Source: Trichodelitschia bisporula
Lineage: Eukaryota; Ascomycota; Dothideomycetes; Phaeotrichales; Phaeotrichaceae
Assembly: GCA_010356995.1 (NCBI GenBank)
Contig: ML996697.1
Coordinates: forward strand, 113,263-177,262
Direction: 5' to 3'
DNA length: 64,000 nt
Part shown: piece after piece, positions 23,233 to 33,814 of the stretch
Layout of the letters: each line of letters opens with the position of its first letter
How positions within the stretch are numbered: the first letter of the stretch is position 1
Program-made: the position numbers and the translations under genes
The notes under the pieces: generated by a model
Told to the model about the DNA's origin: nothing
The model's database searches: none
The model's input: the letters and a program-made list of their open reading frames with translations, nothing else

Positions 23233-24727
23233 CGCGCTCGCAGTCATCTTTGAAGTTGGTTTCGGCTTTGTACTCAGCCTCGCCTTGAGTTTCGCACTCA
23301 GCCACAGGATCGGACTCGGTCGCGTAGTGATATTCACACTCAAGTTCGGTGGCGCACTCGGTTTTGCAGTCATCCTCGCAAAAGGCTTCAGCTTCGTACT
23401 GAGCCTCGTCTTGAGTCTCGCACTCAACCACATCATCGGACCCGGCCACGTAGTTATCTTCGCACTCAGCTTTGGCGTCGTACTCGGCTTCGTAGTCGTC
23501 CTCGCAAAAGGCTTCAGCTTCGCACTCAGGCTGGTACTCATCATGGAAGTCCGCTTCGAGCTCGTCCTGGGGCTCGTAGGCATCGTTGCATTTGGCATCG
23601 AAGTCGGAGACATGTTCGTGCTCTTGATGATGAAACGCGTCGTACTGGGAGTGGGACTCAAGGCCAGTATCGTAGAGCGCAGAGTGGTCATCTTCATAGA
23701 AGGCAGCCGGCTCCGGCAGCACAGTCCTCCGGCTTGAGCTCAGTGCGGCGGGGCGAAGGGATCCCCGTGCACCCATCAGTGTGCACATTTTTCCGAGCCT
23801 TCTCGCCCTCAGTATAGCGGTGCCAGATCTCCTTCGCCATGATCGTGGGCTTCGCGAGGTATCTCATGACCACCCACTGACCCTCATTCTCATCGTAGAA
23901 GTCATGGTAGTGGTATTCGTCTTCGTAGTGAGCGCCGTCGGCAGAGGGAGGGGCATCGTCGGTGTACTCGCCTGACTGGGGCCGGTCGTCATGGGAGTCG
24001 GCTTCGGCTTTAGAGGCCCAAGCCATGCGGCTTTCTGGCCGAGGAGCGTGGTCTTCAGGCTCAGTCCAATGTTAATCTTCGTACGTGCAATCGTCGAAGT
24101 CTTCGCCTTCCGCGTCATTCCACGCCATGCGGCTCTCCGGCCGGGCAAAAGGAGCATTGGCGGGCGCGTAATTTTCATCTTCGGAGTGTTCCTCCGCAAG
24201 GTCTTCCTCAACCATGTCCGCCCAGAACATGTGGCCCTCAGGCTGGGAGACCTCATGGCAGAGGGACTCGGTCGGCTCAGGCTCACCATCGGTAGCCACC
24301 TTGTCAAACTCAGCCGACGTAGAAGCAAGAGAAGCGGTCTGAGATGCGCGCTTCTCTGCTTCGAGTCTCTCCTCCATGAGGTCATCCTCTTTGTCCATGG
24401 CGGCCCAGAAGACACGCTCTGGAAGAATATTAGTCAAGGTCAGATGGAACGCGTGATACGCGTGCGCTGTCGCGTTGTTTGTGGTGTGGATTCCCAAAAG
24501 TTGTGTTCCAAGTTTGCCCAGTGGGCTTGTTGTGACTATGTGAGTACTGTTATGGCTGCGAGCGAGACTGGGAGCGTAGAGGGCATGATGTGCCGCTCGT
24601 TGCTCGCAGTCCCTTGTGAGTGTTCTTCCAATGTGAAGCGATGTAGTAAGAAACCGTGCGACATCTGGTACTTGCCTGCGTGGATGGGCATATCCCGCTG
24701 CATGTAGCGGTTCCAATCAAAAGACAT

Positions 24728-26040
24728 TTTGATAAAGGGGCAGGTGGTGCTTTGAAAGTGTGGAGAAAGGAGAATGAGGAGTTGGAGGACTTGATGGAGA
24801 TGATGATGCGGTGCGAAGAAGATTTTTTGCTGTGGAAAATTGCTTGAGAGCTGGCAAAAGATTTCTTCGCAGTGTGTGGTAGGAAGAAGAAAAAGAGATG
24901 GAGAGAAGCTCGCCCACCGATACTTAAACTCCCCACAGGAAAGCACAGGCCACCTGGTGGTGCTAAGCATCGTCGTGTTTGCTACCGCAAAAGTGAATAC
25001 TGCAAGGCTAGCGCTAGCGGAACATTCTTCTATTGGCTGTCGGAGGCCGGGCGCCTTCCATTCACAGCAGTGAGCTTCCAAGAGCCTCACGCGGCGATTC
25101 TGCCGCACTGGCCACCTGCGACTCCGCGGCGGAGCCATCCGGCCCGTTGATGTGGTGTTGTCTGATGTCCTGGGGCTGGTATCGTGTGTGGAGTATATGG
25201 GACGGGAGGAAAGCTCCTCAAAATTCTGCGAGTGCTAGCTAAACTGCATGTCTGATATCGCCAACCCAATACTTACTGAGCTTGAACCATAACCTGAACT
25301 TGCTGATGTATATCCTAAATGCGCTCGTACTGTGCCATTGCGCCACCATCTCCACTCTAGGTCAAGCTGATGCAAGTATCTCCTGCCATATACCAAAGCT
25401 GTATGTCGGGTGTATATATAGAAGCCGATATCACGCAGTGTCTAATACTCAGTATATATATTGGCCGTTGATTTCCTCACACTAGCGCAGCAGAGCTTAT
25501 GGTTATCGTCAACATTCATATTCCCACCTCCAAGCCTTCGTGAATAAACTAGGTGCCTCCAAAAGTGGTCCGTGAACATAATTGCTTGGACGTGGTTGTG
25601 GTGCGGGAAGGTTTGATGTCATCCCAAGTGTCAAAGGTTGTCGTGGTTCGGTTAAACTTTTCAGCCGAAATGCTTGCTACTTTGGGAACGCGGGAAGCCT
25701 CAGGCGACAAGGCTAAAATTCATTGTGTGGGGCCGGTAAGCCACCCGACAAGGGCCCAGGCAATCGTGGCGGGTAAGATTCCGAAGCTGTACGGTATGGA
25801 GTAGGCTGTCAAAAGCAGATCTCGAAGGTTAGGGGTTGTGAGGCGAGAGTGAGATCTGAGATCTCAGATCTCGGGTGCTATTTTTGGGAGGTATAGCGTT
25901 CATGAACATATGCTCACGTCATTACTATCAAAGTCTAACCAACTTCAATTCTCCATGTATAGACACGATATTCGAGTCAAAGCCCACAGTCCACAAATGC
26001 AACAACCTCCAAACGCCCAACAATGCCTCAAACAACCAAA
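24728..26040. other. Intergenic, no supported gene
   Basis: Only short frames. It contains a perfect 22-bp palindrome at 25851-25872. The sequence just above 24727 should hold the promoter of the acidic-repeat gene. Confidence 0.5.
25851..25872. repeat. Perfect 22-bp palindrome
   Basis: The palindrome is built from overlapping AGATCT sites; its left half is GAGATCTGAGA and the right half is its exact reverse complement. Another AGATCTCG lies nearby at about 25818. It could be a dimeric binding site or chance expansion. Confidence 0.8.
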
Positions 26041-27936
26041 TCAAACCTCCATCTTCTCACTGACCACCAATTCCTTCTCCTGCCTCTCCGCGCGCTCCTC
26101 CATCTTCCGCTTCTTCTTCTCCAACTTTTCCTTATCCGCCTGCATGCTCGAAATCAACACACTCTTCTTCCGGATAACATGCCCATACTTGTAAAACACA
26201 AACGGAATCGGCACAAGCGCCAACTCCAACAACCCCACCAACGTCCCTGCCCAATTCGGCCCCAGCGTCTCATACATCTTCGGCCCAGCCAGCGGGAGCG
26301 TCCCCCCCAACACACTCCGGAACACCGAATTCCCCGCCAGCGCACTCGCCGCATAAATCCCATAACTATGCACCAAGTAATTACTCGCATATATAAACAC
26401 CGCGCAATTCCCCGCCCCAAACGGGATACCAGCGATAATCGGCACAATCCAGTGCACGTTCGGCGTGCACGTCCACGCGAATATGATCTGCCCAACGGGG
26501 ATGCAGATGGCGGCGATGCACACGATGCTGACCATGGCTTCGGGCGGGATCTTGCCCGTTACTGGGTCCGGCTTGTGCGCGGCGATCATGCGCCGGATGA
26601 GCGGCTCGCAGACGATGGCGACGAGACTGCCGATTCCGATGCCGGTGTAGGAGAGGCCGGTCATGCCGGGGGACCAGTGGCGGAGGCCGGAGAAGACGAT
26701 TGGGTAGGCGACGAAGCCGAGGTAGAGGATGGCGTAGACGACGGCGATGTAGATGTTCCAGAAGATACTGTGGCGGTTAGCAGGGAAGTGCTTGGGTTAG
26801 GAGCGACGCACCAGATTGGCTCGGTGCAGGCCATGATGAATGGTCGGCTGAGGTTCATCTTCAGCAGCGGCCATAGCTTCTTCTTCTCGTCGTAGCGGGA
26901 CCACCAACGCGGGTCGCCCGTCTCCTTGCGGCGCTTCGCGGCGCGCTGGCGCAGGATTGCGGGCGCGTATGTCTCTTTCATTAGGCACATCATAATGAAG
27001 ACGACCCCGGCGCAGATCATGACGACCCAGTTGGTCCAACGCCAGCCCATATACTGAAACACAAAGCCACCAACAAGGGGACCGACGACGGGCTGACAAT
27101 TAGTTGTTTTCCTAGGGAATAGAGTTTGGGACTCACTCCATTCATCGGACCCAAGCTCCAGATAGAAAAGGCCAGGGCGCGGTGCTCCTCCGGGACGATG
27201 TCGCTAACGGTGCCAGGCGCATTACTGATCATGGCACTCCCGGCGAGCGCACCGAAGAAACGAACTATCAGGATGGTCGAGAGGCTCTTTGCAAGGCCAC
27301 ACGGCAGGATCAAGATGCAAAAGCTGAACATTGCTCCTAGGTATATCGGACGCCGGCCGTACATTTCGCTAAGCGGAGCCAGTATGACGGAGCCGACGGC
27401 CATGCCAATGAGGTATGTGGTTATTCCCAGCACAGCGACCGTTTGAGACTTGATGTTAAACTCCACCTTAAGGCCGGGGATGCCTGACGTATAGGAAGTG
27501 GAGTAGAGAACTCTGCGCCCAATCAGCACCATTCCATTTACCGTGCATCGTACAGAACTCACGCAGTTAAGGCACCGAACGACACGAAGAAGATACAGCA
27601 ACCGCGGTACCACAGTGGATAGTTTTTCGGATCCCCAGGATCATCGTCGCCAAAGTCTACCTCGAAGCCCGGGTCCCGGGTGTATGTAGTTGTCACGACG
27701 GCCATGCCCGCAGTGTTTTTCCTCGACAATGCGGCTGTCGGCACTCGTGATAGATCCCGTTCCACATTTTCATATTCTTCGGCGTGTACTGAGACGCCAT
27801 CTTCACTTGATGAATGTGCGTAGCTGTTTGGCGAGTCCTTACGCTTCTCAGTGTGAGATGGTACGGTGGGCGACCCAGCAGACTCTCGGTGCGATTCGTG
27901 CGAGATGCGCACCTCCTTGGTGTCGCCCATCCCCAT
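26041..27936 (-). CDS. MFS drug:H+ antiporter-type transporter (DHA1-like)
   Basis: Four exons (27936-27563, 27512-27137, 27092-26812, 26767-26041) give 585 residues; introns are 50, 44 and 44 nt with GT-AG ends and conserved phase. A long hydrophilic N-terminus (about 105 residues, Ser/Glu-rich) ends in DDPGDPKNYPLWYR, the usual lead-in of fungal 12-helix DHA1 transporters. The motif LSEMYGRRP follows helix 2, and EPI...YAILYLGF...YPIVF and a conserved loop with ARKPDP-like sequence mark the second half. The tail is charged and helical (KLEKKKRKMEERAER). It should export or import small organic compounds across the plasma membrane by proton coupling; the substrate (drug, polyamine, toxin or nutrient) cannot be deduced. 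It lies upstream of no biosynthetic cluster visible here. Confidence 0.9.
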
Positions 27937-29198
27937 GGTCTCCGCTTAGGTCTGAAATGAGATCCCAAAATGACTCTGATGGATCCAGTTAAAAGCGGGG
28001 AAGTGGGGAGGCGGGGGACGACGCTCCAGTTGATGGGGGTATAGATATTTGGCGATCCTTACGTCAAGACGGCTTCACGCTATGCAGGGGAGAGGCGATC
28101 AAGAAACCCAAATTCACAGAGTCAAAGAGGAAAAAAAGAGATAAAGGGCAAAGAAGCACCTTCTTCTACCCATCGGAAATAGCATTCTTAAGGCCACGGG
28201 CGGATTCAACCCGCGCGTGGCGAGCGGGGCACCAACGACGCCGCATGACGAGGGCATGGACTTGGGCCGAGCATAGAAGCTTGCGCAAGAGAAGCGGAGA
28301 AGCGCGATGTCCGTTAGCCATGGTGCCATGCAGCTATGCAAGCCACGCCACGAGCAGCTCGCCGGATTATCCACCCGCCTGCCGACGGAAAGAACGGCGT
28401 GCCTGCCGAGCCGTCTGAACCGACGGCGTGGGGACATGGTCGATACCAGCTGGATAAGGATGCGCATGCCATCGGCTATGAAGTTCGGATATGGGATTCT
28501 CTGCAGTTCATGTTAACTTGATGTCTCTACGATTGAGTTGAACCTTTCATCTCAACAGCCGACTTACTGATTGTTGAGGAGGCTAACCATCGCCGCACGC
28601 CACCAGTGCCCAGCTAGCAGAATCATGGTAATCCAATAACAGCATAGAGAGGAGGAATGATAAATGAGCGAGCGGCCGGGTGTTCGGCATGGGATGAAAG
28701 AAGAGTTCGTCGTTTAGACATGGGATCGAAGTACCGCGCACCGTGCCCACCAATCATCTCACAGCGTGTCACTGTGGCGGGGGCGGAATTATCCCGAGGT
28801 CACCACCAAGCATTTGGACTTCACGCCGTCTTCTTCCTCGCCTCATCGTCTTCTTCTCCGCGTCTCCACTTCGTCTTCTCCGCGTATCCACTTCTTCTCC
28901 AGTGGTTCCAATTCTGGAATTTGTCGGCTATCATCGGCTCAATATTGAAAGCACCCAGGAATCCAGCATTGACTCGAATTGACTTGAATTGTTCTTGAAT
29001 CGTTTTTGCTATCTTCACTCTCGACTATTTCTTATCTCTCCCCATCCAACATCCAACTCTCACGACCATATGAATGGCCTCAATGATGATGATACACAAG
29101 CTGCAGCAAGCCCAAAAAACACTCGCGCGCGCGCAAAATCCCGTTCCCAAACACTCTGAAGAAAAACATAACCATCACACCAAATTTTCCTCACCCAT
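27937..29198. other. Intergenic, no supported gene
   Basis: This is the promoter side of the MFS gene and the 3' flank of isocitrate lyase. It has a short (CG)n run near 29127 and CTTCTTC-type repeats near 28830-28890, but no supported coding sequence. Confidence 0.5.
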
Positions 29199-31024
29199 CT
29201 AGTGCTTGAACTGATCCTCAGTCACACCCTTGCCCATAGCCGCCGTACTGCTCACACCGCCCGATACCATCTTCAACATGTTGTCGACATAGTTAGCACC
29301 GCTCCACTTCTGGTGCGTCACAACCTCGACCCCGTTATCCATCTCCGGCTCCTGGATCAACTCGCAGTAGGCCCGCATGCCCGTCTTCGCGTACGCCTTG
29401 GTGAAGGTGTCGGCAATCAGGGCCGTCTGGTGCAGGCCCGCCAGCGTGATGAACTGCCAGCAGTAGCCCAGCTTCGCCAGGCGCTGGATGTACGTCTCCT
29501 GCTCGTCGCGCGGCATGGCGGCCTTCCAGTTGAACGAGGGCGAGAGGTTGTAGGCGAGCCTTCGGGACGGTTAGTCTCGTCTCCCGTCACTCCAAAAGGG
29601 AAAGGATACTCACTTCTGCTCCGGCCACACGGCGCGCACGCCCTGCGCAAACTCCTCCGCCTGCGCGTAGTCGGGCAGCTTGCTTTCCATCCAGATCATA
29701 TCCGCATACGGCGCATACGCAATAGCGCGGTTAATCGCGCACTGGCACCCGCCCTTGTAGCGGTAGTACCCCTCGCGGGTCCGTGCCGCATCCCAGTTGA
29801 AGTACACATCGGTGCCCGTGATGCCCTTGGCGATAGCGCGGGCCTCGGTGTTGCTCTTCCCCTTGCTCTCGCGCGTGAACTGGTCGATCAGCGCCTGCTT
29901 GTTGGCGTACGCGCCCGCCTTGATGGTGTCGGCGACGGCCTCGGAGAAGAGCTTGAGCCCGGCCTTGGCCGTCCATGCCTCTTCGATGGCTTCGAGCTCG
30001 GCGCCGGACTTGCCTGCGCCCTCGGCGGCGTTCATTAAGTCGGCTAGGGGCTGAAGGTCGGGATTCGTGGTGCCGATGACGTAGTGGTGGTCGCGGGGGT
30101 CGATGGTGGAGGTGATGAGGGTCGCGGCCTCGGAGTCAGTACGCGCGACGGCGAGGAGGTCAGAGCCTGTGAGTGTTAGCTACCGCTTTTGTGGTATGTT
30201 CTCGCGGCTACGCACCCATGATATCGGCCTGGGCGCGGATGGCCACCAGACGGTTGATGTGCTCGCTGATAGGCACGAGCACCTTGCCCGCCATGTGGCC
30301 GCACTTCTTGGTGCCGGGCGCCTGGTCCTCGATATGGATACCCGCCGCACCCTTCTCAATGAACAGCTTCGTGAGCTTCATGATGGCGGTCAGACCGCCG
30401 TGGCCCGTGTCGGCGTCGGCGATGATGGGCCGCAGGAAGTCGGTGTTGGCAACTTTGCTGCGCTGGGACTTAGGCGTGGTGAGGCGCTCCTCGCGCTGCT
30501 TGCGGTCGTGGAAGAGCTGCGCGAACCAGAGGTGCTGGACCTTGTTGGGGACGGTGGTCTGGGGGGTGTTAGAGGAGGTGTGATGGGGGGAGGGGGCGGC
30601 GTACCATGGGGTAATCTGCCAGATCTGGGCCCGGCTCGTCGGTCGACGAGGCCGTCGACGAGCACTGCCAGCCGGAGACGTAGACGGTGTCGAGGTACTT
30701 GGCCATCTGGGTGACCATGACGGGGTCGAGGCAGCCATAGGTGAAGGAGGCCTCCTTGTTCTGCGGTGAGCGTCAGTTCTGCTCTTTCTCGTTTCCTGAA
30801 CTTCGTGGCCCAGGGCGTACCTTGTAACGGCTCTCGAGGATGTTCCACAGCTTCTTCGATTGCGCGTTGCTCGGGTACTGGATCGTCAGGTTCCCACGCT
30901 TCGACACAATCTGCTCCGCCGTAAACGGCCGCTTGGTGTACCGCCAGCGCTCATCAGCCCACCACTTCTGCACGGCCGCAACTTCAGCCTGGAACTGCTG
31001 CTCCTCGCGCTCGATATCGGCCAT
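29199..31024 (-). CDS. ICL1: Isocitrate lyase
   Basis: Five exons (31024-30821, 30760-30605, 30558-30216, 30166-29614, 29559-29199) join in frame to 538 residues, the usual length of the mould enzyme. Introns are 60, 46, 49 and 54 nt. It cleaves isocitrate to glyoxylate and succinate, the first committed step of the glyoxylate bypass needed for growth on acetate, fatty acids or ethanol. The catalytic motif KKCGHM is at 204-209 with Cys206. [22 protein letters not shown] and NLSPSFNW are all present. The N-terminus ([11 protein letters not shown] then [14 protein letters not shown]) is that of isocitrate lyase rather than the mitochondrial methylisocitrate lyase, which carries a presequence. 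The end TEDQFKH is not a clear type 1 peroxisomal signal. The mould orthologue is called acuD in Aspergillus. Confidence 0.97.
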
Positions 31025-31400
31025 GGTGACGTGTGTGAAAGGTCAAAAGTCCGCCGGTGCGACTAGTGTAGTAATGATCTCAGTAAGGCGCGTAGCACGA
31101 TCTCTCAATTGCAATCCCAATCCACGTAGCAGAACAGTCAAATAAAAACGATCTCAAAGAATCAATCGAGTCAATTGGAGTCACAAACCCTCCCCCCCCG
31201 GCGGGACCCCCATCCATTATGAACTCCCCCCGGGCAGGCGAAAACTGCGTCCCCACCCGAACCGAGGCGGCCGGCTCCCGCGCGCGCGGCCGCTATGCAC
31301 CAAATACCCCAGCCTGGGCAGCGCATGCCCGTGGGCCCGGCGACAGCCAATACGCGCCCGCAAGGCGGTGCTAGACCCCTGTTTCTCTGAGAGTCTTTGC
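31025..31400 (-). promoter_or_regulatory. Upstream region of isocitrate lyase
   Basis: Within 330 bp upstream of the ATG lie two sites fitting the carbon-repressor (CreA) consensus SYGGRG on the minus strand, at 31251-31256 and 31307-31312, and a CCAAT box at 31347-31351. Carbon catabolite repression of isocitrate lyase is well known in moulds; these particular sites are an inference from motif matching in a GC-rich region where chance matches are common. Confidence 0.35.
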
Positions 31401-33194
31401 CTCCGTTGCGGCGTTGTTCATCAATGCGCGAGACCCCGCGTTCACGAGATGAGCCCGGGCCAGCGGCGAGGGGTCGAAGAGGGGTACCTCAGCGGCTGCT
31501 AGCAACATCTACGACGCTCTCTACGACGCTCTCTACGGATGTACATTCCACCTTTTCCCCGCGTCCTGAGTGTTCTGAAGGTGACGACGTTTATCCTGAG
31601 CAGCTGTAAACCGTATACACGCGTCGACGCATGTCGGGCGCACCCGGGTGCTCTCGGACGCGCGATAGAGCGAATGTACCTACAGTGTGGTTGTCGGGGG
31701 GGCGACCTCGGGAACATGGGACAAGGCTCGACGATGGCGGGGCGGGGAGGAGGGGCTAGGCGGGCTAGGGTATGACGCTGCCCTTGGGCCGAGGGGTGCC
31801 TTGGGGCGGTGCGTCATGAGGGGTTGGTGAAAGGCACGGGCACGCGTATTGCGGAGGAGGTTTGGGGAAGATGGGGAACTTTGTGGGGAGGGGTCGCGTG
31901 TAGTTGTGCCTGACTACCTATGCAGCGCAATTGCTTGTATTTGTTGCTATTGCTGTTGGTGTTGGGGGAATTGTGAACGTGAAGAAGACGAAGAGACGAT
32001 GCCCGCGTGGCTTGCGGCTCCAACGCGCTGCGCGCGGCTGTGGCCTCCGAGGTTAATTCGTAGCCGGGCGCGCCGGGGGAAGGCAGACCAATGGGCAAGC
32101 GGCAAACCCTTCAAACCAATCGAGCCGATTCTCGCTCCCTGCTCAGGGCGCGATGCACATGCCAGGGTCTGGGGAAAGGCGAAGCGTGCGAAGCCCCGCC
32201 GAGAAGAATCCACCATTTCAACGGGGCCCAGAAGAGGAACGAACTGCAATTGGCAATGGAGTTGGGGCTGGAGGTGTGGCATAGTCTGGGGAAAACGGGT
32301 TCGTTCGGTTGGGGATGGGTGGTTCGAGACATGGGGAAGATGTTGGCGGTGGCAAGGCTTCTGGATCAGGCTGGGCGCCAGTCCGCTTGCCCGTGATGGT
32401 TAGTGGTCGCGTGAGTTGCGTGGCACGTCGGTTGCCATGCGGGCCGTCGGTTATGCGCCGCCAGGCCTGTCGGCTTCGATGCGTGGATTGCCGGACGCAA
32501 GGCAGTCGCATCGCAGTACATTCATTTAGGCCGGATGGAAAGCGCTCACCTCAGTCATCGTGCAGTAACTCAAATCTCACCCTCAGCAACCCCGACTTCG
32601 GCTTCATCGCAAACATCGAGTCACTTTCGAAAGCACTATCCACATCCCTCCCTTCGTATGTCAATTCCCGGACTGGGCTAGTATCAGTATGTCCGGTCAT
32701 GTCACCCGCGCAGCCGGACCTGAACCGCTGCGCCGTGGGCCGATGCCGGCTGTATGGTGCCGATGCGCCGGCTGCGGCCGAATATCGGCTACGCGGCTGC
32801 GCCACTGGGATGTGTGCCCGGCGATGGGATAAAACGAGAATTCGCCCATGTCCGGAGCTGGATATTACCATGGCGCTCAAAGTTTTGGGGTCGAGAAGTT
32901 TTCGAGGAATATTGCATTGTTGGTGTCATATCATCGGCTTTCTCAACAGTGGAAGGACGGCTTCGATGGAATGATCGAGGATGGAGGGCTCCAGGGTTCG
33001 ACTCGCAAAAGAAGGGATACGGAATGTTCGAATTATCTCCAATTCGTGCCAGGCGCTTCGCTGCTGATGCTGAAGGAAGAAGCCCAGTCACGGTGGGACT
33101 GGTAGCCGTGGCATGAAGGAGAGAACGGCTGGCGATTGAGCATTCGCTGAGCAGGGAGTGAGGCCCAGTGTATGCATTTGAGTCTGGCAGTGCC
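31401..33194. other. Intergenic, no supported gene
   Basis: Open frames such as 32309-32974 (plus) lack domains and show mixed composition. No supported gene. Confidence 0.5.
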
Positions 33195-33600
33195 CTACTT
33201 CTCTTTGCACGGGAGTTTCGTTAGGTGGGATTGATGACCACATTCTACGATGATATCTGCGGAATTTTGCAAGGTGATGATGTAGGAGATCTGAGACGGA
33301 GCTTGCAGATTGGACGGATCAATCGTTTGCTGTGAATTGATAATGTCAGCAGTCTCAGTGGCATTCAGACGCCCATAGTCACGACCGACGCGAGGTTTCA
33401 ACATGGTCCTCTGGTTGCTAGGAGTGAAATGATGTCCTCCTACCACGAGGTCCGACGAAGATGAGATGACTGCTTCTTGCAGCGCCAATGCGAAATGCGA
33501 ATGAGCATGACCAGCAGTACCGAATGTGATAAGCAAAGAGCGGTAGTTAGATATGCAAGGAATACCAGAGACCTTCAGCGCAGATGCCGTTGCCTAACAT
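33195..33600 (-). CDS. Possible small two-exon gene, unrecognised
   Basis: An ATG at 33600 opens MLGNGICAE. If an intron of 97 nt (33572-33476, GT-AG) is removed, this joins in phase to an open stretch ending at 33195, giving about 102 residues including RPTMLK-like and IITLQNSADIIVECG segments. There is no signal peptide and no known domain. The downstream stretch alone has no ATG at its 5' end, so the splice is required for a normal start. The evidence is weak. Confidence 0.2.
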
Positions 33601-33814
33601 TTGAGCTCCTGTCAGCGATGGCAGATGAGAAAACGACGATGTGTTTGTGGTGGTGAAAGCGCGGTGATATCGATCAGCCCAGAACAAAACTCACGCCAAG
33701 CCATATTAGGCCTAGCGTCCCCACTCCCCTCCAGGGCTCCGAACTTCCAACTCGACTGGCGCAAAAAAAAAGTTTGGCATCTGCGCGCTGTTGAACACTC
33801 CCCTACGAACCGCA

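Larger units (their letters stand above)
21537..24727 (-). pseudogene. Large acidic, Cys-containing repeat gene with stops and frameshifts
   Basis: The frame starts at the ATG at 24727 (MSFDWNRYMQRD). Exon 1 (24727-24676) joins exon 2 at 24418 in phase if a GC-AG intron (24675-24419, GCAAGT donor, CTAAT branch, TTCCAG acceptor) is used. The product is Glu/Asp-rich with repeated FCEDD, ECED and ECETQ words, RPESRMAW repeats and tandem 42- and 8-codon units. The reading is interrupted by an in-frame TAA at 24074-24072, a frame change near 23700-23790, a 1-bp deletion near 23105 and an in-frame TGA at 22373-22371. The TGA falls where an internal repeat copy has Trp (SWAWLVV versus SWA-stop-VV). 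The C-terminal part (22370-21537) ends in a basic, helical tail. The protein family is not recognised. Assembly error or further introns could explain some breaks, but not the repeat-supported Trp-to-stop. Confidence 0.6.

Noticed and set aside
22500-24707. Long plus-strand open frames encoding hydrophobic, membrane-like peptides (22500-23120, 23117-23737, 23991-24707)
   Set aside because: They are the antisense of the acidic repeat gene. GAG/GAC-rich sense codons read as Leu/Val/Phe on the other strand, so the apparent membrane segments are a composition artefact.
26041-31024. MFS transporter and isocitrate lyase as a functional cluster
   Set aside because: They are neighbours on one strand but 1.3 kb apart, with no biosynthetic genes nearby; co-function cannot be inferred from position.
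32994-33004. GGGTTCGACTC, another B-box-like word
   Set aside because: No matching A box or acceptor stem nearby.
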